In this document: piece by piece, positions 16,965 to 25,075 of the stretch
How the letters are laid out: every line of letters starts with the position of its first letter
Numbering within the stretch: position 1 is the first letter of the stretch
Made by a program: the position numbers and the translations under genes
Assembly (NCBI GenBank): GCA_902806095.1
Contig: CADCVF010000054.1
Coordinates: 7,536-71,535 of the forward strand
Length of the DNA: 64,000 nt
DNA from: an uncultured Rubrobacteraceae bacterium
GTDB lineage: Bacteria; Actinomycetota; Rubrobacteria; Rubrobacterales; Rubrobacteraceae
Direction of reading: 5' to 3'
Notes under the pieces: model-generated
Databases searched by the model: none
The model's input: only the letters and a program-made list of their open reading frames with translations
What the model was told of the DNA's origin: nothing

Positions 16965-17683
16965 CTGCGGTCCTCTATCGGAGTATCGTCTCGTCCCTCG
17001 AGCACGATGTCAAACTTGTATCCGAGCGCCCATTCCGGCTCCGTCATTTCGAGGTCGAATGTCGCGATCATACGCTGCTGCGCTTCTCTGTCGCGCACGG
17101 ACTGGAAGATCGGGTCCTGCTCGAAGAGGGGGTCCCCGGGGAAGTACATCTGGGTTATGAGACGGCTCCTGAAGGACGAACCGAACAGCGAGAGATGTAT
17201 GTGCGCAGGGCGCCAGGCGTTATCGTGGTTCTTCCACGGATACGCTCCGGGCTTGAGCGTGACGAATCTGTAGCGGCCCTCGTTGTCGGTGAGGCAACGG
17301 CCCGCGCCGGAGAAGTTGGGGTCTATCGGGGCGGGGTGGCGGTCCAGATGGTGGGTATAGCGTCCGGCAGCGTTGGCCTGCCAGACCTCTACCAGGCTTC
17401 CCCGCACCGGGCGGCCGTCACCGTCCAGCACTCGTCCCGTGACGATGATCCTCTCTCCCAAAGGCTCGCCTGCGTGTTGGCGGGTCAGGTCGTCATCCAG
17501 CTCCCCTATCGGACCACGCCCGTAGGCCGGTCCGGTCATGTCCGAGAGGGTCTTAGGAAGGATGATCAGCGGCTCCTTGGGTGCCCTGAGGCGCGTCGCT
17601 ACGTAGTCCTGGTACAGGTACGGCGGCTGCCCGTTATCCTTCGGGCGCAAACCGACGGTTTCATCGGTGGGTCGTTGTCTCAC
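16961..17683 (-). CDS. pcaH: Protocatechuate 3,4-dioxygenase, beta subunit
   Basis: Catalytic, iron(III)-binding partner of PcaG. Starting at the GTG at 17683, with AAAGGAG eight bases upstream, gives 240 residues, the family length. The open frame continues 56 codons further, but that extension runs over a thiolase remnant and is not protein-like. Iron ligands are visible: Y109 (GRYTHH), Y148 (GAYPW), H161 and H163 (RPAHIHLSLFG), with the R158 that polarises the substrate. Other pca genes are absent from the window apart from a broken thiolase piece directly upstream. Confidence 0.93.
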   Translation of the reverse strand: MRQRPTDETVGLRPKDNGQPPYLYQDYVATRLRAPKEPLIILPKTLSDMTGPAYGRGPIGELDDDLTRQHAGEPLGERIIVTGRVLDGDGRPVRGSLVEVWQANAAGRYTHHLDRHPAPIDPNFSGAGRCLTDNEGRYRFVTLKPGAYPWKNHDNAWRPAHIHLSLFGSSFRSRLITQMYFPGDPLFEQDPIFQSVRDREAQQRMIATFDLEMTEPEWALGYKFDIVLEGRDDTPIEDRR

Positions 17684-17703
17684 CCTCGCATCTCCTTTCT
17701 GGC

Positions 17704-17994
17704 TCAGGCCGGCTTCTCCAGGACCATCTCGATGCCCTGCCCGACCCCGATGCACATCGTGGCCAGTCCGTAGCGAATATCGTCGCGACGCCTCATCTCG
17801 TGTACGAGGGTCGTCAGGATGCGTCCCCCCGACGCCCCAACGGGTGTCCAAGGGCCATAGGGCCTCGACGACCGTCTCGCCTTTGCTCGGCGCAGAACGA
17901 AGGCGTCATTGGAGCGCAGCCCGGCGGTGAGAGCCTCGCGCTCCTCTTCCAAAAACGAACGTACGAAGATTGGAGATTTCATGAGCACTACCAT
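17704..17994 (-). pseudogene. Chimeric remnant: IS630-type transposase N-terminus joined to a thiolase C-terminus
   Basis: One open frame joins two unrelated pieces. Residues 1-36 (about 17887-17994; [32 protein letters not shown]) match the N-terminal helical region of IS630-family transposases. Residues 51-96 (about 17704-17844; [32 protein letters not shown]) are the end of an acetyl-CoA C-acyltransferase, including the catalytic Cys-Gly region. The thiolase tail lies immediately upstream of pcaH, so it may be what remains of pcaF. Neither part can be functional. Confidence 0.7.
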
Positions 17995-18147
17995 AGCTCA
18001 TCCCACACAATCTATCCTGAAGCTTCAACAGTAAACTTAGCACCGAAAGATCAGCCATTAAGGGTTGCGTTGCCTGCCCGCGTGTACTACCGTTATGCAC
18101 AAATCTCCGCTGTGGGGCGTGAGAAGTAGGAGAAGGAGGTTACGCTT

Positions 18148-18510
18148 GTGAAGCGCATCATCTTGTTGCTGACGGTGGCGGCGCTAGTTGTGGTGAGCAC
18201 ACTGTTCGTTGTGTCCGCCGTCGGGGCGCACAAACAACCCAAGGCACACAAACATCCAACCAGGACGGTCTTGATCAAAAACTTCCGCTTCCAGCCGGCC
18301 AACATCACCATCAAGCGGGGGACGAAGGTCAGATGGATCAACAGGGATAGCGCTCCGCACACCGCCTCGGCGCTCAACCCAAGAAGGTTCGACTCCGGAC
18401 GTTTGGGTAAAGGACAGAGGTATTCACACACCTTCAAGAGCGCGGGGAAGAAGAGATACCTCTGCAAGATACATCCCCATATGAGGGGAAGCGTCGTCGT
18501 CAAGCGTTAG
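18148..18510 (+). CDS. Secreted cupredoxin (plastocyanin/amicyanin-like blue copper protein)
   Basis: A 120-residue exported electron-transfer protein. A signal peptide covers about residues 1-27 (MKRIILLLTVAALVVVSTLF). The mature part is His/Lys-rich, then follows the copper fold: FRFQPANITIKRGTKVRWIN, ligand H71 (APHTA) and C106, H109 and M112 in YLCKIHPHMRG. The start is GTG with AGAAGGAGGT seven bases upstream. It is convergent with a multicopper oxidase, which suggests, without proving it, a shared copper/redox role outside the cell. Confidence 0.88.
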   Translation: MKRIILLLTVAALVVVSTLFVVSAVGAHKQPKAHKHPTRTVLIKNFRFQPANITIKRGTKVRWINRDSAPHTASALNPRRFDSGRLGKGQRYSHTFKSAGKKRYLCKIHPHMRGSVVVKR

Positions 18511-18599
18511 CGGGTAGATGAGGGGATCGACGGGCGAAGAGTAGGAGCGCTTGTGCTCCCCGGTCAAGAACCTAAGGACACCCGGCCACCTTTCTGTTT

Positions 18600-20201
18600 T
18601 CAGACCACCTCGAAGTTGGCCATCATCATCATGTCCTCGTGCTCTAAGTTGTGGCAGTGGAAGACGTAGCGACCCTTATAGCCGTCGAACCGGAGGATCA
18701 CCCGCGCGACCTCGAACGGTCGCAGGTCTAAGGTGTCCTTCCAGCCGGCGTCGGTGGGCGGCGGTTCGCCACCGTTGCGGGATAGCACCTTGAAGTGGGC
18801 CAAGTGGATGTGCACCGGGTGGTGCACATCTGTGAAAAGCTCCCAGATCTCGGTCGAGCCCAGCTTGGGGCGGGCGTCGATGCGCGAGGGACTGAACACC
18901 TTGCCATTGATGGCCCACACTTCGTGGCCATCATGCAAAGCTCGGGTGAAATCGAACTTGCGCGTGCGCCGAGCGTTTGACTCGCCAAGCGCCTTGAACT
19001 CACCCATGTCAGAGAGCCGCTCGGGCACCGCGCTCCGTTCCTTCTCTTTACGGACAACGTGGAAGCGCATAACCCGTGAGGTCGTGCCGTAGCCGAGGAG
19101 GTTCCTCAGCGTGACCTTCGTTCCGACCGGGTATTTGGAGAAGTCGATCACCACGTCGAAGCGCTCTGCCGGGGCGATAGGGATCGTGCGGTGGGAGATG
19201 GGAGCCCCAAGTAGCCCCCCGTCGCTGCCCACCTGCACGAAAGGGAGACCGTCGAATGACCCAGGATTGAGCGCGAGCCTGTAGCGGCGAGCGTTCGAGG
19301 CGTTGAGGATCCTGAAGCGGTAGCGGGTGTTGGAAACCTCCATAAAGGGCCAGGGAACGCCGTTGACGAGGATGGTATCTCCGAGGACCCCTTCCATGAA
19401 GTTGCCCTTCACGCCCGGTTTACCATGTAGCGAGGGGTCGAGGGAAGGGTAGAGGAAGGAGCCGCCCTCGCCGAAGGCGCGGTCGCTGAGCATGAGCGGC
19501 ACGTCCTTTTCGTCCTTCGGAAGGGGCAGCGCGTCCTCCTCGTCGTCGCGAATAATGTGGAAGCCTGCCAGACCCCGCCAGACCTGCGGACCGGTAAAGT
19601 CCATGCGGTGGTCGTGGTACCAGAGGGTCGCGGCCCGCTGCTCCAGCGGGTAGACATAGTCCTTACTCCCTCGGTGAAACGACCAAGCCGGATGGGCATG
19701 GTGCTCATGGTGGGTGTTGGAGGAGCTACTCCTCGGGAGAATTAGGTCGGTGGGGTAGCCGTCGCTCCCTGGTGGCGTCCTCCCGCCGTGCAGGTGCGTC
19801 GTAACCGGGACCGGCAACTCGTTATGGAAGCGCACAACGATCTTCCGACCGCTGCGGCTCTCGATGGTGGGACCGGGGAAGATCCCGTCGTAGCCCCAGA
19901 GCGCCGTCGAGAGCCCGGGCAGGATCTCGGCCTTTCCTTCCTTGTGCGTGATCTCGTAATAATCCTCCATCGGGGCTCGGGCCCCACGCGCCCAAGAATC
20001 CGTACGCACCGGCTTCAGGACAGGGGGCACGAACAGCGGGATCATAAAAGGCTTCGGCAATTGCGCCCTGCTGCGCAGCAGATTCCCCGTCGTCCGGTTG
20101 ACCCTTCCCCAAGGCGAAGAGGCGGAGGCGCCGGACGCGAGCGCGAGGCCCGCTCCACCCACGAGCCCCAGCTTCAAAAATTCTTTACGCGTGAATGCCA
20201 T
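18600..20201 (-). CDS. Multicopper oxidase (CotA/bilirubin-oxidase-like), Tat-type signal
   Basis: Exported three-domain laccase-like oxidase of 533 residues. The N-terminus TRKEFLKLGLVGGAGLAL is a twin-arginine-like signal with RK in place of RR. Copper motifs are complete: H136/H138 (THLHGG), H196/H198 (WYHDH), H461, H464 and H466 (HPVHIH), and H515-C516-H517 with H521 and M526 (FHCHNLEHEDMMM). It probably oxidises phenols, bilirubin-like compounds or metals with reduction of oxygen to water. It converges on the cupredoxin gene. Confidence 0.93.
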   Translation of the reverse strand: MAFTRKEFLKLGLVGGAGLALASGASASSPWGRVNRTTGNLLRSRAQLPKPFMIPLFVPPVLKPVRTDSWARGARAPMEDYYEITHKEGKAEILPGLSTALWGYDGIFPGPTIESRSGRKIVVRFHNELPVPVTTHLHGGRTPPGSDGYPTDLILPRSSSSNTHHEHHAHPAWSFHRGSKDYVYPLEQRAATLWYHDHRMDFTGPQVWRGLAGFHIIRDDEEDALPLPKDEKDVPLMLSDRAFGEGGSFLYPSLDPSLHGKPGVKGNFMEGVLGDTILVNGVPWPFMEVSNTRYRFRILNASNARRYRLALNPGSFDGLPFVQVGSDGGLLGAPISHRTIPIAPAERFDVVIDFSKYPVGTKVTLRNLLGYGTTSRVMRFHVVRKEKERSAVPERLSDMGEFKALGESNARRTRKFDFTRALHDGHEVWAINGKVFSPSRIDARPKLGSTEIWELFTDVHHPVHIHLAHFKVLSRNGGEPPPTDAGWKDTLDLRPFEVARVILRFDGYKGRYVFHCHNLEHEDMMMMANFEVV

Positions 20202-20338
20202 GGAACTTCCCTACCCCGTTCTGTCCTTCACTAGGTGAATCCTCGATGAATTCAACGTTCTCGACTATATGCCACCCGGCCATTTTTTCCAGATTTTGGG
20301 AAGAGCCACGCACCTAGTGCGATCGTCACCTACAGTAC

Positions 20339-20611
20339 ATCACCGAGGAGATCGCCCGGCGCGGGCGCGATATCTACGCGCGGCGCATACGCCGCGAGGT
20401 CGGACCCGAGCACGTGGGCCGCTTTCTGGTCGTGGACGTCACCACCGGCGACTACGAAATCGCCGACGAAGACCTGGAGGCTTCCGAGCGGCTGCTCAAG
20501 CGCCGGCCCGATGCGCTGCTCTACGACCAACCTATCGGCGAGCCGGGCCGCCCCTCGGCCCGCATCGGCGGCTTCCGGATGGCATACTCCAGCGACGTTC
20601 CCCGGTGCTGA
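20339..20611 (+). pseudogene. Remnant of a small conserved hypothetical protein
   Basis: A coding-like frame (ITEEIARRGRDIYARR, GRFLVVDVTTGDYEIADED, ASERLLKRRPDALLY, ARIGGFRM) ends at TGA 20609-20611. Upstream in frame there is a stop at 20315 and no ATG, GTG or TTG before the conserved part, so the start appears lost. Proteins of this style are often encoded just before a clan AA aspartic protease, and the next fragment fits that. Calling it broken rests on the missing start; initiation at the internal GTG (20414) would lose the N-terminal third. Confidence 0.5.
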
Positions 20612-20617
20612 TTCCAC

Positions 20618-20734
20618 GTGGCGATCACCGGCACGGTAGTCGCTGGGCGAGAGGCCATCATACCTCTCACGGTCGTGGACTTCAGTCGGCGCACGACCGT
20701 GATCGTGGTACAGGATCTCAGCCTCCCCAGGTAA
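20618..20734 (+). pseudogene. Truncated clan AA aspartic-protease-like fragment
   Basis: From GTG 20618 to TAA 20732-20734, 38 residues begin like the small retropepsin-type proteases (ITGTVVAGREAIIPLTVVD), then diverge and stop before the DTG catalytic motif would appear. It follows the preceding fragment directly. I read it as the leftover of a two-gene unit. The remaining stretch 20735-21082 shows nothing. Confidence 0.4.
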
Positions 20735-21082
20735 AACTCCACATCCCCGAAGGAGTGTCCTATAGGTTTGTCGATGTCGTAGACTTCCGTGGCCAGCCTA
20801 CCGTAAGAACTCAAGCTCATGTGAGGTGCTCCCTCTTGCTGGTACGGACTACCGCAGTGTACGCAATAACTCGGTGGATTCGCCTGTGGCTACGCCCTGA
20901 GACAGCCTCCGAGGCAGAGCGCGGAGACTAGAAAATGCTTTCATCCGAGTTTCATTGCCGTCTGCTACTCTAGGAGCGTTGGCGACGCTCCAAAGCTCAT
21001 AGCCACTGGTTTGTCCGGAGCCTTGCTCGCATCAAAACTGTGCGTATGTCCCAGGTTTTCTGGAAGCTCGTGCGCTCTCCGG

Positions 21083-21670
21083 CTACTCGGCATCTGGGCG
21101 CGAGACGGCCGAACGCACCGTCTCTAGCATGACTTCCACGGCTTCTTCCCTGCTCAAGCCACTCTCACTTTCGAGCGAACGCCAGGTGTGGAAGTCGATC
21201 CCGAGCTTGATCGTGGCAAGCAGGCGTTTCCTCCCGTCTTCACCGACTTCCCACCCTTCGGCGAGCAGGTCGCGCACCGCCCGAAGGTAGGGCACGACCG
21301 AACCCTCCAGCAGCGCGGCGAGCTCGGGCATCGTCTGGGCGTCGCGTAGGACGTTGGCCCTCATCGGTTCGGTGCGCGCGTAGAAGCCGTAGAGTTCCCT
21401 AAGCGCCGTCCTGAGCCTCTGTTGCGGGTCACCGATCCGCGCCCAGGGGGTAGGGTCGGGTGCGGGGTGGCGCTCGGTCCAACTCTTCGAGCACGCCTTG
21501 AGAAGATCGCTCACGTCGGGGAAGTGGTTGTATACGGTCAGCCTGTTGACCCCCGCCCGCTGGGCAATCTCGCTCACGGTGGTGTTGGCCGGCCCGCGCG
21601 TGCGGTGCAGCTTGGCAGAGCGCCACGGCCTTCTGGTCGATGCGCCTCCGCCTTCCGAGAAGTAGCGCAC
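21083..21670 (-). CDS. TetR-family transcriptional regulator, N-terminus uncertain
   Basis: DNA-binding regulator of 195 residues. The TetR helix-turn-helix is visible (NTTVSEIAQRAGVNRLTVYNHF, about residues 28-50 in this frame), followed by a helical ligand/dimer domain. The first 20 residues (MRYFSEGGGASTRR) are not TetR-like and the GTG start has no ribosome site. A neighbouring frame contains GRRRRIDQKAVALC just upstream, the kind of sequence expected for helix 1. A one-base frameshift near 21610-21625 is therefore likely. No divergent target gene is next to it. Confidence 0.65.
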   Translation of the reverse strand: MRYFSEGGGASTRRPWRSAKLHRTRGPANTTVSEIAQRAGVNRLTVYNHFPDVSDLLKACSKSWTERHPAPDPTPWARIGDPQQRLRTALRELYGFYARTEPMRANVLRDAQTMPELAALLEGSVVPYLRAVRDLLAEGWEVGEDGRKRLLATIKLGIDFHTWRSLESESGLSREEAVEVMLETVRSAVSRPDAE

Positions 21671-21948
21671 AGGGGTCGGGCCGTAGAGCAGCCCGACCCT
21701 CCTTGTTGCCCCTATTCACCGAAGTGCTCAAGAAGAGGCTTTATGAAAAGTCTTCAATGACGGGCGAGCCGCCGAAAGATAAGTTTGCGAATCTCGCTTG
21801 CAGAATGGTGAAAAGGTCGTCCCTGAGAGGCGTGGGAGGGCCCACACAGTTGTGGTGCTGCATAAAGGTACTGATTCGTGGATACATGGTTACCCGCCAG
21901 AAGCTCTTGTGGCACTCAGCTAGTACGGCTGCAATCAGGCAACGAGCG

Positions 21949-22209
21949 CTAGATTGCGTGCCACTCCCAAATACATCCATTGTTGGGGTCCACAACCCAG
22001 TAATTCCAATGGAGATCCTGCCAGGACGTGAGCTCCTCGGTAGCCGCCTGGAACATCCACGTCCAGTGGCCTTTCTCGGCCAACATCCCTGCAGCTCGAA
22101 CGGCCATTTGGTCTACGACATCGGCCTGGGCCAGCTCGCCCTCGAGGTGAGCCTCCCAAATGCCCTGCACGGTGAGGTCAGTAAGATCGTCTATGCGTTT
22201 ACCAGGCAC
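21949..22209 (-). CDS. Hypothetical small protein
   Basis: An 86-residue frame with a GTG start and a purine-rich stretch (AGGGGTGAGGG) upstream. It is Trp-rich (GHWTWMFQA, DLHWNYWVV, CIWEWHAI) and acidic. I recognise no family. It lies 12 bases downstream of another small minus-strand frame, so the two could form an operon. The codon pattern is only moderately like that of neighbouring genes, so it may be decayed or spurious. Confidence 0.35.
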   Translation of the reverse strand: MPGKRIDDLTDLTVQGIWEAHLEGELAQADVVDQMAVRAAGMLAEKGHWTWMFQAATEELTSWQDLHWNYWVVDPNNGCIWEWHAI

Positions 22210-22221
22210 GAGCCCTCACCC

Positions 22222-22473
22222 CTAAAGACTCCCCGCCAGGGCCGAGAGGTCGCGGGCCGTGTCCCCGGCAAGGTCCTTCGGGTCTAGTGATCCCACGCCT
22301 CGGAGGATAAGGCAATAGTGGTGCGGGCGCCAGGTCGCGCTTGACCAAGGATGCACGCCAAAGGCTTCCGGAGAAGCCCCTTCCACGCATCCCGGTGTAT
22401 AGGTGCCGGGTTGCAGGAAGAGGATCGTGAAGCGTATCCCAGCCCTCGCTCTTGTGTGACGTTTTACCTGCAA
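22222..22473 (-). CDS. Hypothetical small protein
   Basis: An 83-residue frame from TTG 22473 to TAG 22222. Protein-like stretches include RFTILFLQPGTYTPG, PEAFGVHPWSSATW and YCLILRGVGSLDPKDL. No ribosome site stands out and no family is recognised. The next minus-strand frame starts 12 bases later. Listed as possible only. The rest of 21671-21948 shows no gene. Confidence 0.3.
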   Translation of the reverse strand: MQVKRHTRARAGIRFTILFLQPGTYTPGCVEGASPEAFGVHPWSSATWRPHHYCLILRGVGSLDPKDLAGDTARDLSALAGSL

Positions 22474-22490
22474 ACACCGCTTTTTCTAAG

Positions 22491-22562
22491 TGGGCGATGC
22501 TGGGTTCGAACCAGCGACCTCCTCCTTGTAAGGGAGGCGCTCTACCCCTGAGCTAATCGCCC
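22491..22562 (-). tRNA. tRNA-Val (anticodon TAC)
   Basis: Cloverleaf on the minus strand: acceptor GGGCGAT/ATCGCCC, D-arm GCTC/GAGC, anticodon arm CCTCC-CTTACAA-GGAGG, T-arm GCTGG-TTCGAAC-CCAGC. Anticodon TAC reads GUA. CCA is not encoded. Confidence 0.96.
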
Positions 22563-22634
22563 GTATTAGCATTTTAGCTAGTCAGTACTTCAGCCTGTCA
22601 GCTTGTGATCTGCTCCGACTGACCAGCCGACAAG

Positions 22635-22707
22635 TGCCCCCAACGGGATTCGAACCCGTGCCGCCGCCTTGAAAGGGCGGTGTCCTGGGCCTCTAGACGA
22701 TGGGGGC
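22635..22707 (-). tRNA. tRNA-Glu (anticodon TTC)
   Basis: Minus-strand cloverleaf: acceptor GCCCCCA/TGGGGGC, anticodon arm CCGCC-CTTTCAA-GGCGG, T-arm with GGTTCGAATCC. Anticodon TTC reads GAA. CCA is not encoded. Confidence 0.96.
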
Positions 22708-22808
22708 TCACGAGACGAGCAGAGCCCTGGTGACACTGCCGGTTTCGCCGTCGAGAGTTTAACAGATCGTCCAGGGGATGAGACACGGTCCTCCCGCTGG
22801 AGAATACG

Positions 22809-22880
22809 TGAGCCAGGTAGGGATCGAACCTACGACACGAGGATTAAAAGTCCCCTGCTCTGCCACTGAGCTACTGGCCC
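22809..22880 (-). tRNA. tRNA-Lys (anticodon TTT)
   Basis: Minus-strand cloverleaf: acceptor GGGCCAG/CTGGCTC (one G-U pair), D-arm GCTC/GAGC, anticodon arm GGGGA-CTTTTAA-TCCTC, T-arm GTAGG-TTCGATC-CCTAC. It lies 57 bases downstream of purH and may be read through from the purine operon. Confidence 0.96.
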
Positions 22881-22937
22881 AGGCTCTGCCCAGAGTCTAC
22901 CCGAAAACCGCTCTAGCTTCGACCTTATGGACGCCAT

Positions 22938-24497
22938 CTAGTGAAGGAAATGGCGCCGTCCGGTAAAGACCATCGCAAGGCCATGATGGTTCGCTGCCTC
23001 TACGACTTCCTCGTCGTGTACCGAGCCGCCGGGCTGTATGACGGTCCCTATGCCTGCTTCGGCCAGGGCTTCCACGCCGTCGGCGAAAGGGAAGAAAGCG
23101 TCGCTCGCGGCGGCGGCTCCTTGTGCCCTTTCGCCGGCCTTCTTCACGGCTATCTGTGAGGAGTCGACGCGGCTCATCTGGCCAGCTCCCACGCCGACCG
23201 TTGCCCCGTCCCTGGTGAGGACGATGGCGTTGCTCTTGACCACGCGGGCTACGCGCCAGGCGAAGATCATGTCTCCCATCTGTTGCGGCGAAGGATGGGT
23301 CTCGGTAACGACCCTATACTCAGAGTCGTCCTCGACGGCGTCTGATCTCTGGAGCAGGACCCCGCCAGTTACGTACTTGGACGAGAGCAAGGAACGGGCG
23401 AGCGGACCCGCGACGAGTACCCTCACGTTCGGTTTCGCCGAGAGGATCTCCCTGGCCTCATCGGTGAAGCCGGGGGCGACCAGTATCTCCGTGAATACTC
23501 TAGAGATCTCGGACGCGAGATCTCCATCTACCTCACCGCCAAGAGCCACGATGCCCCCGAACGCGGATTGAGGGTCCGAGGCCAACGCCTTGCGGTAAGC
23601 ATCAGCGACCGATCCGCCGAGCGCGGCGCCGCAGGGGTTGGCGTGCTTGACGATGACGGCGGCCTGTCCTCCGAGGTCGGTCAGGTCGGCGAGAAGGATG
23701 CGGGCGGCGTCGAGGTCGTAGAGGTTGTTGAAGGAGATCTCGCGTCCTTGCAACTTCTCCACGCCACTAAGTAGATGATCAGCACCCACTTCAGCGTAGT
23801 AGGCCGCGGCCTGGTGCGGATTCTCCCCATAACGCAAGCTCGAAACCCGCTCGTAGGAGACCGCTCGATGCTCCGGGAAGACCCAGGCCTCGATGTCGGG
23901 ATTCTCTGTCTCTCTTTCGACCCCATCTCCGAGCCAACCCGAGATCGCCGCGTCGTATTCAGAGGTCCGCCTGAAGGCAGCGAGCGCCAGCCGCCGGCGC
24001 ATCTCCTCTGGAACCTGTCCCTCGCCCTCGAAGGCGGCAAGCACCTCATCGTAGTACTCCGGCGAGGGGACGACCGTAACGGACCTGAAGTTCTTCGCCG
24101 CCGCCCGCAGCATCGCTGGCCCTCCGACGTCGATCTGCTCGATGGCCTCCTTCTCCGCGACGTCGCCAGCGACGGTCTCCTCGAAAGGATAGAGGTTGAT
24201 GCAGACAAGGTCTATCGGGCCGATGTCTTGATCCACGAGCTCAGTCACGTGGTCGGGGTCTTCGAGGTCGGCGAGGATGCCGCCGTGGATTTTCGGGTGC
24301 AGCGTCTTGACCCGCCCGCCGAGTATCTCCGGCGCCCCCGTCACCTCAGAGACAGGGACGACAGTCAATCCGGCCTCAGAGAGAGCCTTCGCCGTGCCGC
24401 CGGTCGAGATGATCTCAAACCCTAGTTCACAGAGCCGCCGCGCGAAGTCCTCGACCCCCCGCTTGTCCGAGACCGAGACCAGCGCCCTTCGCTTCAT
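22938..24497 (-). CDS. purH: Bifunctional AICAR transformylase/IMP cyclohydrolase
   Basis: Catalyses the last two steps of IMP synthesis: formyl transfer to AICAR, then ring closure. At 519 residues it is full length. The N-terminal cyclohydrolase domain has LVSVSDKRGVEDFAR, ISTGGTAKAL and GGRVKTLHPKIHGGIL; the C-terminal transformylase domain has SLRYGENPHQAAAYY and VKHANPCGAAL and ends with the conserved HHGLAMVFTGRRHFLH. It is the last gene of the purine operon, overlapping purN by four bases (ATGA), and is followed by three tRNA genes. Confidence 0.97.
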   Translation of the reverse strand: MKRRALVSVSDKRGVEDFARRLCELGFEIISTGGTAKALSEAGLTVVPVSEVTGAPEILGGRVKTLHPKIHGGILADLEDPDHVTELVDQDIGPIDLVCINLYPFEETVAGDVAEKEAIEQIDVGGPAMLRAAAKNFRSVTVVPSPEYYDEVLAAFEGEGQVPEEMRRRLALAAFRRTSEYDAAISGWLGDGVERETENPDIEAWVFPEHRAVSYERVSSLRYGENPHQAAAYYAEVGADHLLSGVEKLQGREISFNNLYDLDAARILLADLTDLGGQAAVIVKHANPCGAALGGSVADAYRKALASDPQSAFGGIVALGGEVDGDLASEISRVFTEILVAPGFTDEAREILSAKPNVRVLVAGPLARSLLSSKYVTGGVLLQRSDAVEDDSEYRVVTETHPSPQQMGDMIFAWRVARVVKSNAIVLTRDGATVGVGAGQMSRVDSSQIAVKKAGERAQGAAAASDAFFPFADGVEALAEAGIGTVIQPGGSVHDEEVVEAANHHGLAMVFTGRRHFLH

Positions 24498-25075
24498 ACC
24501 TCTACCCTCCCCAGGAAATAGTCAGCGACCGCCCGGACGAGCAGCCTGTGCTCCACGGGATGCAGCCGCTCCAGCAATGCCTCTTTCGTGTCCCCGGCCA
24601 GAATCGGCACCCTCTCTTGTGCCACGATCGGCCCAGCGTCCACTTCTTCGACCATGAAATGCACCGTCACCCCCGTCTCATCGGACCCCGCCTCGAGCGC
24701 ACGCTCCACGGCACGGAGCCCACGGAACTCGGGCAGCAGCGAAGGATGGACGTTCAAAATGGCAGCGAACCTTTCGAGGAAGACGGGAGACAGTATCCGC
24801 ATGTATCCCGCTCCAACCACCAGTCCCACGTCGTGGCTTGTGATCCTGGCCGCGAGCTCCCTGTCGTAGTTCTGCTTGCCGACGAACCCGGCGGGATCGA
24901 CGTGCTCGACGGGGACGCCAGCCCGTCGTGCCCGCTCGAAAGCGAAAGCCTCCTTGTTGTCCCCCGCGACGACCACGAGGTTCTCGGGGTAGACGTCGAG
25001 CAAGGCCTGAAGGTTCGTCCCAGAACCCGACGCTAGCACGGCGAAGCGCGAGCCCTCGGGCAGACGCTCAGGCAA
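24494..25075 (-). CDS. purN: Phosphoribosylglycinamide formyltransferase
   Basis: Transfers a formyl group from 10-formyl-THF to GAR, the third step of the pathway. Full length at 193 residues, with ASGSGTNLQALLD, the active-site Asn/His in LNVHPSLLPEFRG and the Asp in EEVDAGPIVAQE. It overlaps purM by eight bases and purH by four. No purT is seen in the window, so this folate-dependent enzyme is probably the route used. Confidence 0.96.
   Translation of the reverse strand: MPERLPEGSRFAVLASGSGTNLQALLDVYPENLVVVAGDNKEAFAFERARRAGVPVEHVDPAGFVGKQNYDRELAARITSHDVGLVVGAGYMRILSPVFLERFAAILNVHPSLLPEFRGLRAVERALEAGSDETGVTVHFMVEEVDAGPIVAQERVPILAGDTKEALLERLHPVEHRLLVRAVADYFLGRVEV

Noticed and set aside
17684-17851. 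N-terminal 56-residue extension of PcaH.
   Set aside because: It overlaps the thiolase remnant in another frame, is not protein-like, and a GTG with a good ribosome site gives the family length.
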